Part shown: one piece after another, positions 1 through 8,246 of the stretch
Layout of the letters: every line of letters begins with the position of its first letter
How positions within the stretch are numbered: the stretch's first letter is position 1
Source: Nocardioides alkalitolerans DSM 16699
GTDB lineage: Bacteria; Actinomycetota; Actinomycetes; Propionibacteriales; Nocardioidaceae
Length of the DNA: 64,000 nucleotides
Reading direction: 5' to 3'
Assembly: GCF_000426525.1 (NCBI RefSeq)
Contig: NZ_KE384533.1
Coordinates: 412,562-476,561, forward strand
Notes under the pieces: generated by a model
The model's database searches: none
Told to the model about the DNA's origin: nothing
What the model saw: the letters and a program-made list of their open reading frames with translations, nothing else
Position numbers and translations under genes: made by a program

Positions 1-1
1 C

Positions 2-376
2 AACGAGAACATGCGCCAGCTCGCCCTCGCCTTCCTCGCCGAGCAGGCGCCGACGGTCGCCGCCGACCTGGCCCCCCGGGTCCGGGCCGCGGTGCAGGAG
101 TCCCTCGGCACCCGACCCGTCGAGGTCGGCGCCGTCGCCGCCCTGCTGGCGGTGCACCCCCGCACCCTGCAGCGCCGCCTCGAGGCCGAGGGCACGACGT
201 TCGGAGCGGTGGTCGACGACGTACGACGCCACACCGCCCGCCGCCTGCTCACCACCACCGACCTCCCGGTGGGTCAGGTGGCGCACCTCGTGGGGTTCGC
301 CGAGCAGTCCGCGCTGTCGCGCGCCGCGCGGAGGTGGTGGGACAGCTCGCCGCGGGAGGTACGGCGCGGGGGCTGA
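2..376 (+). CDS. AraC-family regulator, C-terminal part (5' end outside window)
   Basis: The reading frame is open from the first bases of the window, so the gene starts upstream and only about 124 C-terminal residues are seen. They form an AraC-type double helix-turn-helix: a first HTH around VAALLAVHPRTLQRRLEAEG and a second around LPVGQVAHLVGFAEQSALSR, followed by the usual family ending (RRWWDSSPREVR). The protein should bind DNA. Its ligand domain lies off-window, so the signal is unknown. It converges on the cupin gene at 389, with 12 bases between the stops. The arrangement gives no direct evidence that it controls the cluster that follows, although its position at the 3' end of that cluster makes this possible. 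Confidence 0.85.
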   Translation, partial: NENMRQLALAFLAEQAPTVAADLAPRVRAAVQESLGTRPVEVGAVAALLAVHPRTLQRRLEAEGTTFGAVVDDVRRHTARRLLTTTDLPVGQVAHLVGFAEQSALSRAARRWWDSSPREVRRGG

Positions 377-388
377 CCGGTCAGCTGC

Positions 389-817
389 TCAGTCGATCGT
401 CGAGACCGCCCCGGGGTCCTTGAGCACGACGGTCACGCACCGGACGAAGGTGTCGCCGACGTTCTCGAGGTCGTGCACGGTGCACTGGTCGCCCGCGTAG
501 GTGAGGAAGTTGGTGTGCCCCACCTCGACGTCGACGACACGGCTCGTGCCGTCGTCGTAGCGCTGAAGGACCCGTCCGGGGTCGGTGACGGTCCAGAAGT
601 AGTCCTGGTCGTGGCAGTGGAACGGCAGCCGCTCACCGGGCTGGAGCGAGAGGTCCCACACCTGGACCCGGTCGTTCTCGAACCAGATGCGCGTGCCGAT
701 GCGACGGTTCTCCCGCACGTCGCGCAGCTCGTCGGCGTAGGTCTGCGGGTCGAACACGGGTCCGGTCCCGGCGCCCTGCGTCTGGCCGGGCGCAGGCTTC
801 TTGGTGGTCTCTCCCAC
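389..817 (-). CDS. Small cupin-fold protein
   Basis: 142 residues, GTG start preceded by a GAGGAG ribosome-binding site. The centre has a cupin core: an LQPGERLPFHCHDQDYFW segment with the metal-ligand pattern H-x-H, and a second barrel motif around the GDQCTVHDLENVGDTF segment. Single-domain cupins of this size bind a divalent metal and act as dioxygenases, isomerases or binding proteins, and the substrate cannot be read from the sequence. It is the last gene of a minus-strand run (lyase, permease, esterase, monooxygenase, amino-acid dehydrogenase, cupin), so a role in the same catabolic pathway is inferred. The fold call is good; the function is open. Confidence 0.8.
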   Translation of the reverse strand: MGETTKKPAPGQTQGAGTGPVFDPQTYADELRDVRENRRIGTRIWFENDRVQVWDLSLQPGERLPFHCHDQDYFWTVTDPGRVLQRYDDGTSRVVDVEVGHTNFLTYAGDQCTVHDLENVGDTFVRCVTVVLKDPGAVSTID

Positions 818-874
818 GGTGGGCTCCTCGTGTCTCGTGGCGACGGGTGGGTCGGGCGGTGGTCGTGCGTCTCG

Positions 875-1936
875 TCAGCGGGGCGTCGGGCGGGATCGAG
901 CGTCCCGCACGAGCGCGCGTGCCTGGTCGTGGGCAGCGGCGAGCGGCGTGGTGCCCCGCTCGCGGGCGTCGGCCAGCACGCTGCCGACGCGGTCGGCGAT
1001 CCGGCCGAGCGCGGGCCCCAGCTCGTCGGCGGGCCACCCCGCGACGAGCGAGTGGATGTGGATCACGCCACCGGCATTGGCCACGAAGTCCGGGACGTAG
1101 AGGATGCCGGCAGAGTGGAGGTCGTCCGCGCAGGCGTCGTCCTCGAGGGTGTCGTTGGCGCCCCCGGCCACGATGCGGCAGCGGAGACCGGGGATCGCCG
1201 CTCGGGTGACCACGCGTGCCGCCGCGCAGGGGGCGAAGACGTCGGTGGCGTGGGTGAGGACCTCGTCGGCTGCGATGGCACGGCCGTCGATCTCGTGCGC
1301 CACCCGCTCGGCTCGATCGGCGTCGAGGTCGGTGACGGTGACCCGCGCGCCGTGGTCGACCAGCAGCCGCGCGAGGGCGGCTCCCACGTTGCCGACCCCC
1401 TGGACGAGGACCTCGACGTCCTGCACCCCGTCGGAGCCCAGCTGGTGCACCGTCGCCGCGCGGATGGCGTGGAAGACACCGAGCGCGGTCCACGGGGACG
1501 GATCGTCGGTCGAGCAGGTGGACGGTGCGCCGGCCGTCGCCATGAGCGCCAGGTCCTCGGTCGTCGTGCCCATGTCGACGCCCGGCAGGTAGGCACCGCC
1601 CAGACGCGCGACGAGCTCGCCGAAGCGCACGAGCCGCTCCCGCCGGTTGCGGTGGTCGCCGTCGTCGAGCACGACCGACTTGGCCCCGCCGTACGGCAGG
1701 CCGGCCAGCGCGTTCTTGTAGGTCATCGCGCGTGCGAGCCGCTGCGCCTCGAGCGCGCCGGCCCAGAACGAGGGGTACGCCTTCATCCGGACACCACCGA
1801 GACCGGGACCGAGGTCGGTGCTGTCGATGGCGATGACGGCGCGCAGGCCGGTCGCCGGGTCGCTGCAGGTGATCAGCTGCTCGGACGTGAGCGGGTCGGG
1901 CAGCTGACGGGCGGTCGCGGTGGCGACGGGGGGCAT
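875..1936 (-). CDS. Leucine/valine/phenylalanine dehydrogenase family protein
   Basis: 353 residues, the usual length for the Glu/Leu/Phe/Val dehydrogenase family (NAD-dependent reversible oxidative deamination of an L-amino acid to the 2-oxo acid). The catalytic N-terminal segment is present (LGGVRM, then MTYKNALAGLPYGGAKSVV with both conserved lysines), as are the Asp loop (LPGVDMGTTTEDL) and a Rossmann motif (VLVQGVGNVGAALA) near residue 165. The ending VPDFVANAGGVIH is characteristic. The family includes amine-oxidising relatives, so the exact amino acid is not assigned. It lies 55 bases downstream of the flavin monooxygenase in the same minus-strand run. Beside an amino-acid permease it probably deaminates the imported or released amino acid. 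Confidence 0.88.
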   Translation of the reverse strand: MPPVATATARQLPDPLTSEQLITCSDPATGLRAVIAIDSTDLGPGLGGVRMKAYPSFWAGALEAQRLARAMTYKNALAGLPYGGAKSVVLDDGDHRNRRERLVRFGELVARLGGAYLPGVDMGTTTEDLALMATAGAPSTCSTDDPSPWTALGVFHAIRAATVHQLGSDGVQDVEVLVQGVGNVGAALARLLVDHGARVTVTDLDADRAERVAHEIDGRAIAADEVLTHATDVFAPCAAARVVTRAAIPGLRCRIVAGGANDTLEDDACADDLHSAGILYVPDFVANAGGVIHIHSLVAGWPADELGPALGRIADRVGSVLADARERGTTPLAAAHDQARALVRDARSRPTPR

Positions 1937-1991
1937 GGCGGGCGCTCTCTTCTGGGTGGAGGGGGTGAGGGTGGGACGCTCGGGAGGACGG

Positions 1992-3110
1992 TCAGACGCG
2001 CGCGGCGGCGCGCAGGCCGGCGTTGCGCTCCTCGATGGCGGCCCGGGTCGGCGGGAACAGCAACGCGGCTCCCTGCCCGGCGATGGCCTGGGCGCGGTCG
2101 ACCAACGGACGCATGCGGTCGTCGTAGCCCGCGAGGGCCGCCGGCAGGTCGCCGCCGGCGGTGTCGAGAGCGAGCGCGAGCGCGTGGGCGCCGACCATGG
2201 CGAGCGTCGTGCCCATCCCGGAGAAGAAGGAGGCGCAGTACGCCGCGTCCCCGACCAGCACGCACCGGCCGCGCGACCACGACGACATGCGGATCTGGCT
2301 CACGGAGTCGAAGTAGAAGTCGTCGGCGTCCAGCACCTCGGAGACCGCCTGGGGCGCGACCCAGCCGTCCATCCCCTCGAACGCCCGCCGGACGATCTCA
2401 CGCTGCGCCGAGGCGTCGCGGAAGTCGTGGTCCAGCCACTCGGACCGGAACCCGAGCAGGGCGGAGGTCGACGTGCCGTCGCTGCGGAGCATCACCATGC
2501 GGCCGGGGGTGTTGAGCACCTCGGATCCGGTCTCGACCCGCACGGTCCGGCAGCGCTTGGCGATCGAGACGTAGAGGCCGAGGTGGTGCACGAACTGCTT
2601 CTCGGCACCGAACACCAGCTCCCGCACGTTCGAGTGCATGCCGTCGGCGCCGACCACCAGGTCGAACCGGCTCGTGCTGCCGTCGCTGAGCGTCACCACG
2701 ACCGGGCCGCCGTCGGGTCCGTCGGCGATCGCCGCGATCCACGTGTCGAACCGGAAGGTCACGCTGTCCGGCACCGCGGCCCGGAGGATCTCGCCGAGCA
2801 CGTCGCGGGAGATCTCGACGTCGTCCGAGCTCTCGTAGACGTCGGCGGCGGGTCGCAGCTCGGCCTGGGTCGTCCCCGACTCGTCGACGAAGCGGTACAC
2901 GTCCTCGTGCGGCACGCGACGTTCCTGGATCTCGTCGAGCACCCCCATCCGTCGCGCGACCTCGACCGCCTCCTCCCGGACGTCGATGGAGACGCCCCCG
3001 CTGCGCAGACCGTCGGCGCGCTCGACGACGGTGACCGTGTGACCTGCCCGTGCGAGCCAGTGGGCGGAGGCGAGCCCGGCGATGCTGGCGCCGGAGATGA
3101 GGACGTCCAT
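1992..3110 (-). CDS. FAD-dependent monooxygenase (PHBH/TetX-like)
   Basis: 372 residues. Start chosen at the ATG giving MDVLISGASIAGLASA, which places the dinucleotide-binding motif at residues 5-15 as in the family. The open frame continues upstream into the esterase gene and that part is not coding. Further flavoprotein motifs are the DG motif (VVGADGMHSNVRE, about residue 155) and the GD motif (CVLVGDAAYCASFFSGMG, about residue 290). These class A flavoprotein hydroxylases use NAD(P)H and O2 to hydroxylate aromatic or polyketide-like substrates; the tetracycline-degrading enzymes belong to the same group. Substrate unknown. It sits between the esterase and the amino-acid dehydrogenase, so oxidation of an aromatic or N-substituted amino-acid derivative is a reasonable guess. 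Confidence 0.87.
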   Translation of the reverse strand: MDVLISGASIAGLASAHWLARAGHTVTVVERADGLRSGGVSIDVREEAVEVARRMGVLDEIQERRVPHEDVYRFVDESGTTQAELRPAADVYESSDDVEISRDVLGEILRAAVPDSVTFRFDTWIAAIADGPDGGPVVVTLSDGSTSRFDLVVGADGMHSNVRELVFGAEKQFVHHLGLYVSIAKRCRTVRVETGSEVLNTPGRMVMLRSDGTSTSALLGFRSEWLDHDFRDASAQREIVRRAFEGMDGWVAPQAVSEVLDADDFYFDSVSQIRMSSWSRGRCVLVGDAAYCASFFSGMGTTLAMVGAHALALALDTAGGDLPAALAGYDDRMRPLVDRAQAIAGQGAALLFPPTRAAIEERNAGLRAAARV

Positions 3111-3172
3111 GGGTGTTCCTTGCGAGGTCGGGGTTCGGTGGGGCGGCGTCGCGGGGAGGCGGGGTCGGGCCG

Positions 3173-4168
3173 TCACGGTCGCGGGTCCGCGGCGGCGGCA
3201 CCGCCGGCCCAGGAGGCCTCGAGGAAGTCGAGGGCCTGGCGCACGAGGGGCGCGGACGCGAAGACGTCCGCACCGTGGTCGGCCCCGGGCACCACCTCGA
3301 GGTGCGCCGGGACGGCGCGGTCCCGGAGCGCCGCGACGAGCCGTCGTGACTGCTGCAGGTCGACCCTCCGGTCGGCGTCGCCGTGGAGGACGAGGAACGG
3401 GGGCAGCGCGTCGTCCCCGGGCGCCGGGGTGCTGATGTGGTCCACCAGCGATGTCGGTACGGCGCCGGCGGAGCCGTCGAAGAACTGGGCCATGACAGTG
3501 GCGAGCGCGTCGTCCTCCGCCGGCGAGGAGAGGGTCGCGTCGCCCCGCAGGTCCGCCGGGCTGCTCACCGGGTAGTGGGCGACGACCGCGCCGACCCTCG
3601 GGGACGGCTGCGCCGCACGATCGGACACCCGACCCAGGGGCCGACCGTGGGTGAGGGCGACCAGGGCCGCCAGGTATCCGCCGGCCGAGCTGCCCCAGAG
3701 CGCGAGACGGTCGAGATCGAGCCCGAAGCGTCCGGCGTTGCCCGCCACCCAGGTCAGCGCGGCCCGGACGTCCTCGACCGCGGCAGGGAAGGGGGCCTCG
3801 CCCGAGAGACGGTAGGAGACAGAGGCGACCGCGACCCCGTGGGCCGGGAGGCTCGTCCACGGTCCCATCGCCGGGACGCCGGCGAGGAACGAGCCCCCGT
3901 GCACGTAGACGACCACCGGGTGCGGTCCGGTGCCCACGTCCGCTCCGAGGGGCAGGTGCAGGTCGAGCTCGAGCGGTCGCCAGCCCTGCACCACCGCGTA
4001 CCGGAGACGGAAGTGGCTGCGTGTCCCGGGCAGCACCTCGACGGGCGGGATCTCCACCAGGCGCGGGTCGACGACGGCCTCGAGGTCGAGGGGTGGCATC
4101 AGGTCGTCCGGGTGCGGTCGCACGGTGACCTCCTCGGGGTCCGGGCGTCGGGTGGTCTCAGGATGCAT
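3173..4168 (-). CDS. Alpha/beta hydrolase (HSL/kynurenine-formamidase-like esterase)
   Basis: 331 residues. The oxyanion motif HGGSF (about residue 90), nucleophile elbow GSSAGG (about residue 160), acid segment LHGDADRRV (about residue 270) and late histidine (GADHGADVF) give a complete Ser-Asp-His hydrolase of the hormone-sensitive-lipase/carboxylesterase type. Such enzymes split short-chain esters, and some relatives hydrolyse N-formyl or N-acyl amides. The ATG overlaps the permease stop by 11 bases, so translation is probably coupled to the permease. The monooxygenase follows 62 bases later. No signal peptide is visible, so it should act in the cytoplasm on an imported compound. Confidence 0.87.
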   Translation of the reverse strand: MHPETTRRPDPEEVTVRPHPDDLMPPLDLEAVVDPRLVEIPPVEVLPGTRSHFRLRYAVVQGWRPLELDLHLPLGADVGTGPHPVVVYVHGGSFLAGVPAMGPWTSLPAHGVAVASVSYRLSGEAPFPAAVEDVRAALTWVAGNAGRFGLDLDRLALWGSSAGGYLAALVALTHGRPLGRVSDRAAQPSPRVGAVVAHYPVSSPADLRGDATLSSPAEDDALATVMAQFFDGSAGAVPTSLVDHISTPAPGDDALPPFLVLHGDADRRVDLQQSRRLVAALRDRAVPAHLEVVPGADHGADVFASAPLVRQALDFLEASWAGGAAAADPRP

Positions 4169-5585
4169 CGATGTCGATCTCCCCGTCGCGTCGCGCCCGC
4201 ACCGAGTAGGCCACGGCGCCGTACACCCCGGCCGCCAGCGGCAGCAACGGCATCGCCGCGATCACGAGCGAGGTGCTGCCGGTGACCTCCTGGTAGTTCG
4301 TCAGGATGATCACGCAGATCACGATCATGCCGACGCCCGCGACGACCGGGGCGACGAGCGTGACCCAGGCGCTCTCCGGGAGGAGGCCGCGACGACCGGC
4401 CACGACGATGCTGAGGCAGCAGCCGATCATCAGCGACGTGAGGGAGATGCTGGTGATGCCGGAGACGGCCGGGAAGAGGTTGAGGATCGGGTCGGCCCCC
4501 GAGACGGCGAACGGCACGAGCATCACGATCGAGAGCCCGATCTGCAGGGCGCTGCTGCGGTGGGGGGTGCCATGGCGCGGGTGGGTCGTGGCGAGCGCGC
4601 GGGGAAGCAGGCCCGAGCGCCCGAGCGAGTAGTGGTAGCGCGCGGCCATGTTGTGGAAGGCGACGCCAGCGGCGAGGAAGCTGACCGTGACCATCGTCGA
4701 GAGCAGGCCTCCCGACCAGGAGCCCAGGTAGGCGTCGGCAGTCCGGAAGACCAGTGATCCCGGGTCGGCGGCCGCGGCGGCACGGACGTCGTCGAAGGCC
4801 GCCACGATCGACCAGGTCGAGAACACGAAGATGCCGACCAGGAGGGCGATCGACGTGTAGGTCGCGACGCGGATGGAGCGTCGTGCGACCCGGGCCTCCT
4901 CGCCGTAGATCGCGGTCGCCTCGAAGCCGACGAAGGAGAGGATGCAGAAGACCAGCGTCATGGCGACGTTGCCGTCGAACATCTGGCCGGGCGTGAAGAC
5001 GCCCAGGTCCCACCCACCGGGCCGCTGGACGAGCACCGCCAGGCCCAGCACGATGATGACGGCGAACTGCAGCAGCGAGACACCGGTCGTCAGGCGCTGC
5101 GCGACGTCGACCCCGCGGCGACCGAGGTAGGCCGTCAGCCCCAGCGCGACGACGCCGTAGGCGTACCAGGGCAGATCGACGCCGAGGTAGGCCTCCGCGG
5201 TCACCCCCGCGAAGTAGCCGGTCGCTGCGATCATGCCGCCGGCCGCCATGTTGTAGGCGACCGTGGCGACGAACGCCGCACCGGCCCCGGTCGCCCGGCC
5301 CAGCCCGAACCCGATGAAGGCGTAGTAGGCGCCGGCGTTGGTGACGTGGCGGCTCAGGGCGACGTACGCCGCAGCGAAGACGGCGAGCAGTGCGGCCACG
5401 ACGACGAGCAGCCCGACCGTGCCGCCCCCGACGCCGAACGCCAGGCTCAGCGAGATGTTGGAGGCCATCGCGGTGAGCGGGGCTGCGGCGGCCACCACCA
5501 TGAAGGTCAGGCCGAACGCTCCGATGGTGTTGCGCCGGAGGCCCCTGGCGGTGTCGACCGGTTCCGGCTGCAGTGCTGAGCTCAC
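4158..5585 (-). CDS. APC-family amino-acid permease
   Basis: 475 residues with about 12 hydrophobic segments. The N-terminal signature of the amino acid-polyamine-organocation family is present (TIGAFGLTFMVVAAAAPLT with the unwound first helix, then GPG-like and FVGFEATAIYGEEA segments). The start is a GTG (VSSALQPEP) with an AAGGTGG ribosome-binding site; the open frame further upstream lies in the operator region and is not used. Role: secondary uptake of an amino acid or amine. The esterase gene overlaps its 3' end by 11 bases. Two ATTGGATGC words lie 16-45 bases before the start, so the gene is probably controlled by the GntR protein at 6751. Confidence 0.9.
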   Translation of the reverse strand: MSSALQPEPVDTARGLRRNTIGAFGLTFMVVAAAAPLTAMASNISLSLAFGVGGGTVGLLVVVAALLAVFAAAYVALSRHVTNAGAYYAFIGFGLGRATGAGAAFVATVAYNMAAGGMIAATGYFAGVTAEAYLGVDLPWYAYGVVALGLTAYLGRRGVDVAQRLTTGVSLLQFAVIIVLGLAVLVQRPGGWDLGVFTPGQMFDGNVAMTLVFCILSFVGFEATAIYGEEARVARRSIRVATYTSIALLVGIFVFSTWSIVAAFDDVRAAAAADPGSLVFRTADAYLGSWSGGLLSTMVTVSFLAAGVAFHNMAARYHYSLGRSGLLPRALATTHPRHGTPHRSSALQIGLSIVMLVPFAVSGADPILNLFPAVSGITSISLTSLMIGCCLSIVVAGRRGLLPESAWVTLVAPVVAGVGMIVICVIILTNYQEVTGSTSLVIAAMPLLPLAAGVYGAVAYSVRARRDGEIDIDAS

Positions 5586-5600
5586 GACGCCACCTTCTGG

Positions 5601-5630
5601 ATTGGATGCGATACAACAAGATTGGATGCA
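5601..5630. promoter_or_regulatory. Tandem ATTGGATGC operator-like sites before the permease
   Basis: ATTGGATGCG (5601-5610) and ATTGGATGCA (5621-5630) are direct repeats exactly 20 bases apart in an AT-rich island. The first also forms an imperfect palindrome, TTGGAT-GCG-ATACAA, with the half-site spacing typical of GntR/FCD operators. The same word occurs at 6651 and 10094. Proposed binding site of the regulator at 6751; not proven. Confidence 0.6.
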
Positions 5631-5707
5631 GTTTGCGCCGGTTCGGTCTCCGAGGCAAGGGGTGTGCCGGATCTGTTCGCTCCCCGTGACAATCGCCCGC
5701 GCCGCGC

Positions 5708-6601
5708 TCAGGAGCGGGGGCCGACGCCCAGCAGGTCGGAGAGCCCGGCGAGCTGCGGGTCCCACGGCGCTGTCGGGCGGCGTACGGCGGCGCTGGCGAT
5801 GAGGCCCTCCCGGCGCCAGTGCTCCTTGCGGATGGCGATCGCCGCACCGGGCTGCGTCTCCACGTGGCACCTCGCCGCCACCCGCCCCACCGCGGCCAGG
5901 CTGGCCGCCACGTCGCCGCGCTCCCAGTCCCCCACCGCGCCCACGAGGGCGCGCGTGGGCGTGGCCCCCAGTGCGACGGCCCGCGCGCCGGCGTGCAGGT
6001 CGGCGACGAGGCCCAGACCACCCATGCCCGACATCGGGACGACGTCGCTGTGACGCGCCAGCGCCGCCACGGCGGCGAAGGTCGGCGGCGACTCGCACTT
6101 GACCGCGGGGACGAAGTCCAGGCCGTCCAGCGCGCGGAGCAGCCCGTCGACGCCGATGGTGATGCCGGTCGAGCGCGGCAGGTCCTGCACGACGACCGGC
6201 AGGTCGGCCGCGGCGTGCACCGCCCGGAGGTGACGGCGCAGCTCGCGGTGGTCGCCCGAGACGACGGGCACGAGGACGGCGTCGGCTCCCGACCGGAGCT
6301 CCTCCGACCGACGTACCTGCGTGACGGCGTCGTCGGTGCCGAGCGCGAGCACGCTCACCACCAGGCCCGCCCCTCGCGGCCGCGTCAGCGCCGCCAGCCG
6401 CGAGACGACCTCGCGACGCTCCTCCTCCGCGAGGGTGCCGGGCTCCGCGATCACCCCCAGCGCGACGAGACCCGCGCACCCGTCGTCGAGAAGCGAGGTC
6501 GCCAGCCGCTCGAGCGACGCGACGTCGAGGCTCGCCCCGTCGGGCGTGAACGGCGTCGGCACCATCGCCCAGCAGGGGACGGTCCGGCGCTGCCGCGTCA
6601 C
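5708..6601 (-). CDS. Dihydrodipicolinate synthase/N-acetylneuraminate lyase family protein
   Basis: 297 residues from the GTG at 6601 (VTRQRRTVPCWAMVPTPFTPDG), the normal length for this (beta/alpha)8 class I aldolase family. The Schiff-base lysine is expected in FVPAVKCESPP (about residue 160). Two catalytic positions differ from true DapA: the Tyr of the YNxP motif is replaced (VVVQDLPRSTG) and the GTTGE loop reads GVIAEPG. It is therefore unlikely to be lysine biosynthetic DapA and more likely a lyase or dehydratase acting on a 2-oxo acid. It is the first gene of the minus-strand catabolic run, is divergent from the GntR regulator, and has an ATTGGATGC word 50 bases upstream of its start. 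Confidence 0.85.
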   Translation of the reverse strand: MTRQRRTVPCWAMVPTPFTPDGASLDVASLERLATSLLDDGCAGLVALGVIAEPGTLAEEERREVVSRLAALTRPRGAGLVVSVLALGTDDAVTQVRRSEELRSGADAVLVPVVSGDHRELRRHLRAVHAAADLPVVVQDLPRSTGITIGVDGLLRALDGLDFVPAVKCESPPTFAAVAALARHSDVVPMSGMGGLGLVADLHAGARAVALGATPTRALVGAVGDWERGDVAASLAAVGRVAARCHVETQPGAAIAIRKEHWRREGLIASAAVRRPTAPWDPQLAGLSDLLGVGPRS

Positions 6602-6650
6602 GGGGCCACCCGCAGAAGGCCGATGGTGGGGGGACTGGTCGTGCGCTCGG

Positions 6651-6660
6651 ATTGGATGCA
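6651..6660. promoter_or_regulatory. ATTGGATGCA operator-like site in the lyase/GntR divergent region
   Basis: The 10-base word identical to 5621-5630 lies between the divergent DHDPS-family gene (start 6601) and the GntR gene (start 6751). It could serve both directions, giving autoregulation and control of the lyase-permease run. A TTG inside the word is in frame with the regulator but is not its start. Confidence 0.55.
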
Positions 6661-6750
6661 AAACTGCGGTCGGCGAGTCCGACGGGCGAGCCTCGCCGCG
6701 GGGGCGCACCCCCGACCACGACGGGCCCCGTGCCCCAGGAGGTCCCAGCC

Positions 6751-7482
6751 TTGGCCACCGAGCCCGCGACCAGCGAGACCGGCGACACCGATGGCGCGCT
6801 CGGCGAGAAGCTCGCCGACGAGCTGCTGCGTCGGATCCTGTCCGGGACGATCCCCGTGGGCAGCTGGATCCGGCACACCGCCGTCGCGGAGGAGTTCGGG
6901 GTGAGCCGGACCCCCGTGCGGGAGGCCCTCCGCGTGCTCCACGCCCAGGGTGTCGTGACGATCACGCCCAACCGCGGCGCCCGGGTCAACGGCCACAGCG
7001 GCCGCGACATCCGAGAGCTGGGCGCCGTGCGCGGAGAGCTCGAGGGACTGGCGGCCGAGCTCGCCGCCGAGCTGATCGACGACGAGCAGCTGCGACGGCT
7101 GAACTCCGCCTGGGACCGCTACGACCGCGCCGTCGCGGCGCACGACACGTCCGACCCCGTTGGCGCCCAGGAGACCTCCCGGCTGTGGGCCGAGGCCAAC
7201 GAGGACTTCCACGGCGTGATCCTGGAGGCCGCGGCCAGCCGACAGCTCAGCCTGACGATCGCCGAGATCAGCCGACGGCTGCCCCGCAACTCCGCGTTCG
7301 CGGCGTACGCCGGCAACTCGCGCCTGCTGCGCCAGAACTCGCAGGAGCACCGGCAGATCGCGGAGGCGATCAACGCGGGCGACGGCGCGCGCGCCCGTCG
7401 GGCGATGACGCGTCACGTCCGGTCCTCCGCCGAGGCGATGGCGCGCTGGGTCGAGAACCAGGGCGCGAGCCGCGAGGGCTGA
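6751..7482 (+). CDS. GntR-family transcriptional regulator (FCD subfamily)
   Basis: 243 residues. Start set at the TTG at 6751 because AGGAGG stands 8 bases before it; upstream in-frame GTG and TTG codons lack this. N-terminal winged HTH (about residues 17-80) with the GntR signature AVAEEFGVSRTPVREALRVL and wing GVVTITPNRGARV. The C-terminal FCD helical domain (about 90-230) includes ANEDFHGVI and the late EHRQIAEAI segment, which usually binds a metal and a carboxylate effector. FCD regulators are usually repressors released by a pathway intermediate. It is divergent from the lyase-permease run, and the ATTGGATGC word occurs in front of both neighbouring minus-strand units, so I infer it is the local regulator of all of them. 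Confidence 0.9.
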   Translation: MATEPATSETGDTDGALGEKLADELLRRILSGTIPVGSWIRHTAVAEEFGVSRTPVREALRVLHAQGVVTITPNRGARVNGHSGRDIRELGAVRGELEGLAAELAAELIDDEQLRRLNSAWDRYDRAVAAHDTSDPVGAQETSRLWAEANEDFHGVILEAAASRQLSLTIAEISRRLPRNSAFAAYAGNSRLLRQNSQEHRQIAEAINAGDGARARRAMTRHVRSSAEAMARWVENQGASREG

Positions 7483-7520
7483 GCGACCGGGCACGGGCTC
7501 CCTGTCGACTCCCACCGCGA

Positions 7521-8246
7521 TCAGCGCCGCGGGACGGTGGGACCGTCACGGTGCACCCACCAGCCGACCGCAGCCACTCCGACCGTGAGCGCGGCGGACG
7601 TCGCGATACCGACGGCCGGGTGCACGCGGAGGGTGAGGGCGCCGACCAGGGCGCCGGCCCCGATGGCGACGACCGCGCACGCGCGTCGTACCCAGGGCTG
7701 ACCCGCACCGGACCCGAGCCTCGAGTCCGCAGCGAGGCCGGTGATGGTCGAGGTCACGACGACGGTCGTCACGTCCTTGACCCCGACGTGCCGGGCCACG
7801 GCCGCCTGCAGGCCCATCGCGGTGGCGATGACGCCTGCCACCACGAGGCCCTCCGTGTGCCCGTACGACGTGGGCCTGGCCGCGGCGTAGCCGGCCGTGC
7901 CGGCGAAGACCGCCGCGACGACGACGAGGAGGACGGTCGTCCTCGTCCGCCACCCGACCGGGACGCCGCGCTGCGCGCGGCCACCGACCGCCGCGCCGAC
8001 CATGAAGGCCGCCAGCGCGACGAGCGGACCGGCCACCGGAAGTCCGTCCTCACCGGCCACGCCCATCCCGAGGATGACCACGTTGCCCGTCATGTTGCCG
8101 GTGAAGACCTTGTCGAGCGCCAGGTAGCCGATCGCGTCCGCGACCCCGGTGGAGAAGGTGAGGACGAGCATGAGCCCGACCGTCGTCGTCGCCGCTCGGG
8201 CGGACGCGGGCACGTCCGCGGCGGGGCGGGTCCCCATCCTGGTCAC
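7521..8246 (-). CDS. DUF1275 (YoaK-like) membrane protein
   Basis: 241 residues with six or seven hydrophobic stretches. The family hallmarks are an early FSTGVADAIGYLAL segment followed by FTGNMTGNVVILGMG, and a later MGLQAAVARHVGVKDVTTVVVT segment. DUF1275 proteins are inner-membrane proteins of unknown function, sometimes proposed to be transporters. The GTG start overlaps the TGA of the upstream gamma-glutamyltransferase-like gene by four bases (GTGA), so the two are translationally coupled. By context it may export or import a substrate or product of that hydrolase. No experimental role is known. Confidence 0.87.
   Translation of the reverse strand: MTRMGTRPAADVPASARAATTTVGLMLVLTFSTGVADAIGYLALDKVFTGNMTGNVVILGMGVAGEDGLPVAGPLVALAAFMVGAAVGGRAQRGVPVGWRTRTTVLLVVVAAVFAGTAGYAAARPTSYGHTEGLVVAGVIATAMGLQAAVARHVGVKDVTTVVVTSTITGLAADSRLGSGAGQPWVRRACAVVAIGAGALVGALTLRVHPAVGIATSAALTVGVAAVGWWVHRDGPTVPRR

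Noticed and set aside
6652..6750. Upstream TTG (6652) and GTG (6730) as starts of the GntR gene
   Set aside because: The TTG lies inside the ATTGGATGCA operator-like word and the extra N-terminus is not GntR-like. AGGAGG before the TTG at 6751 decides the start.
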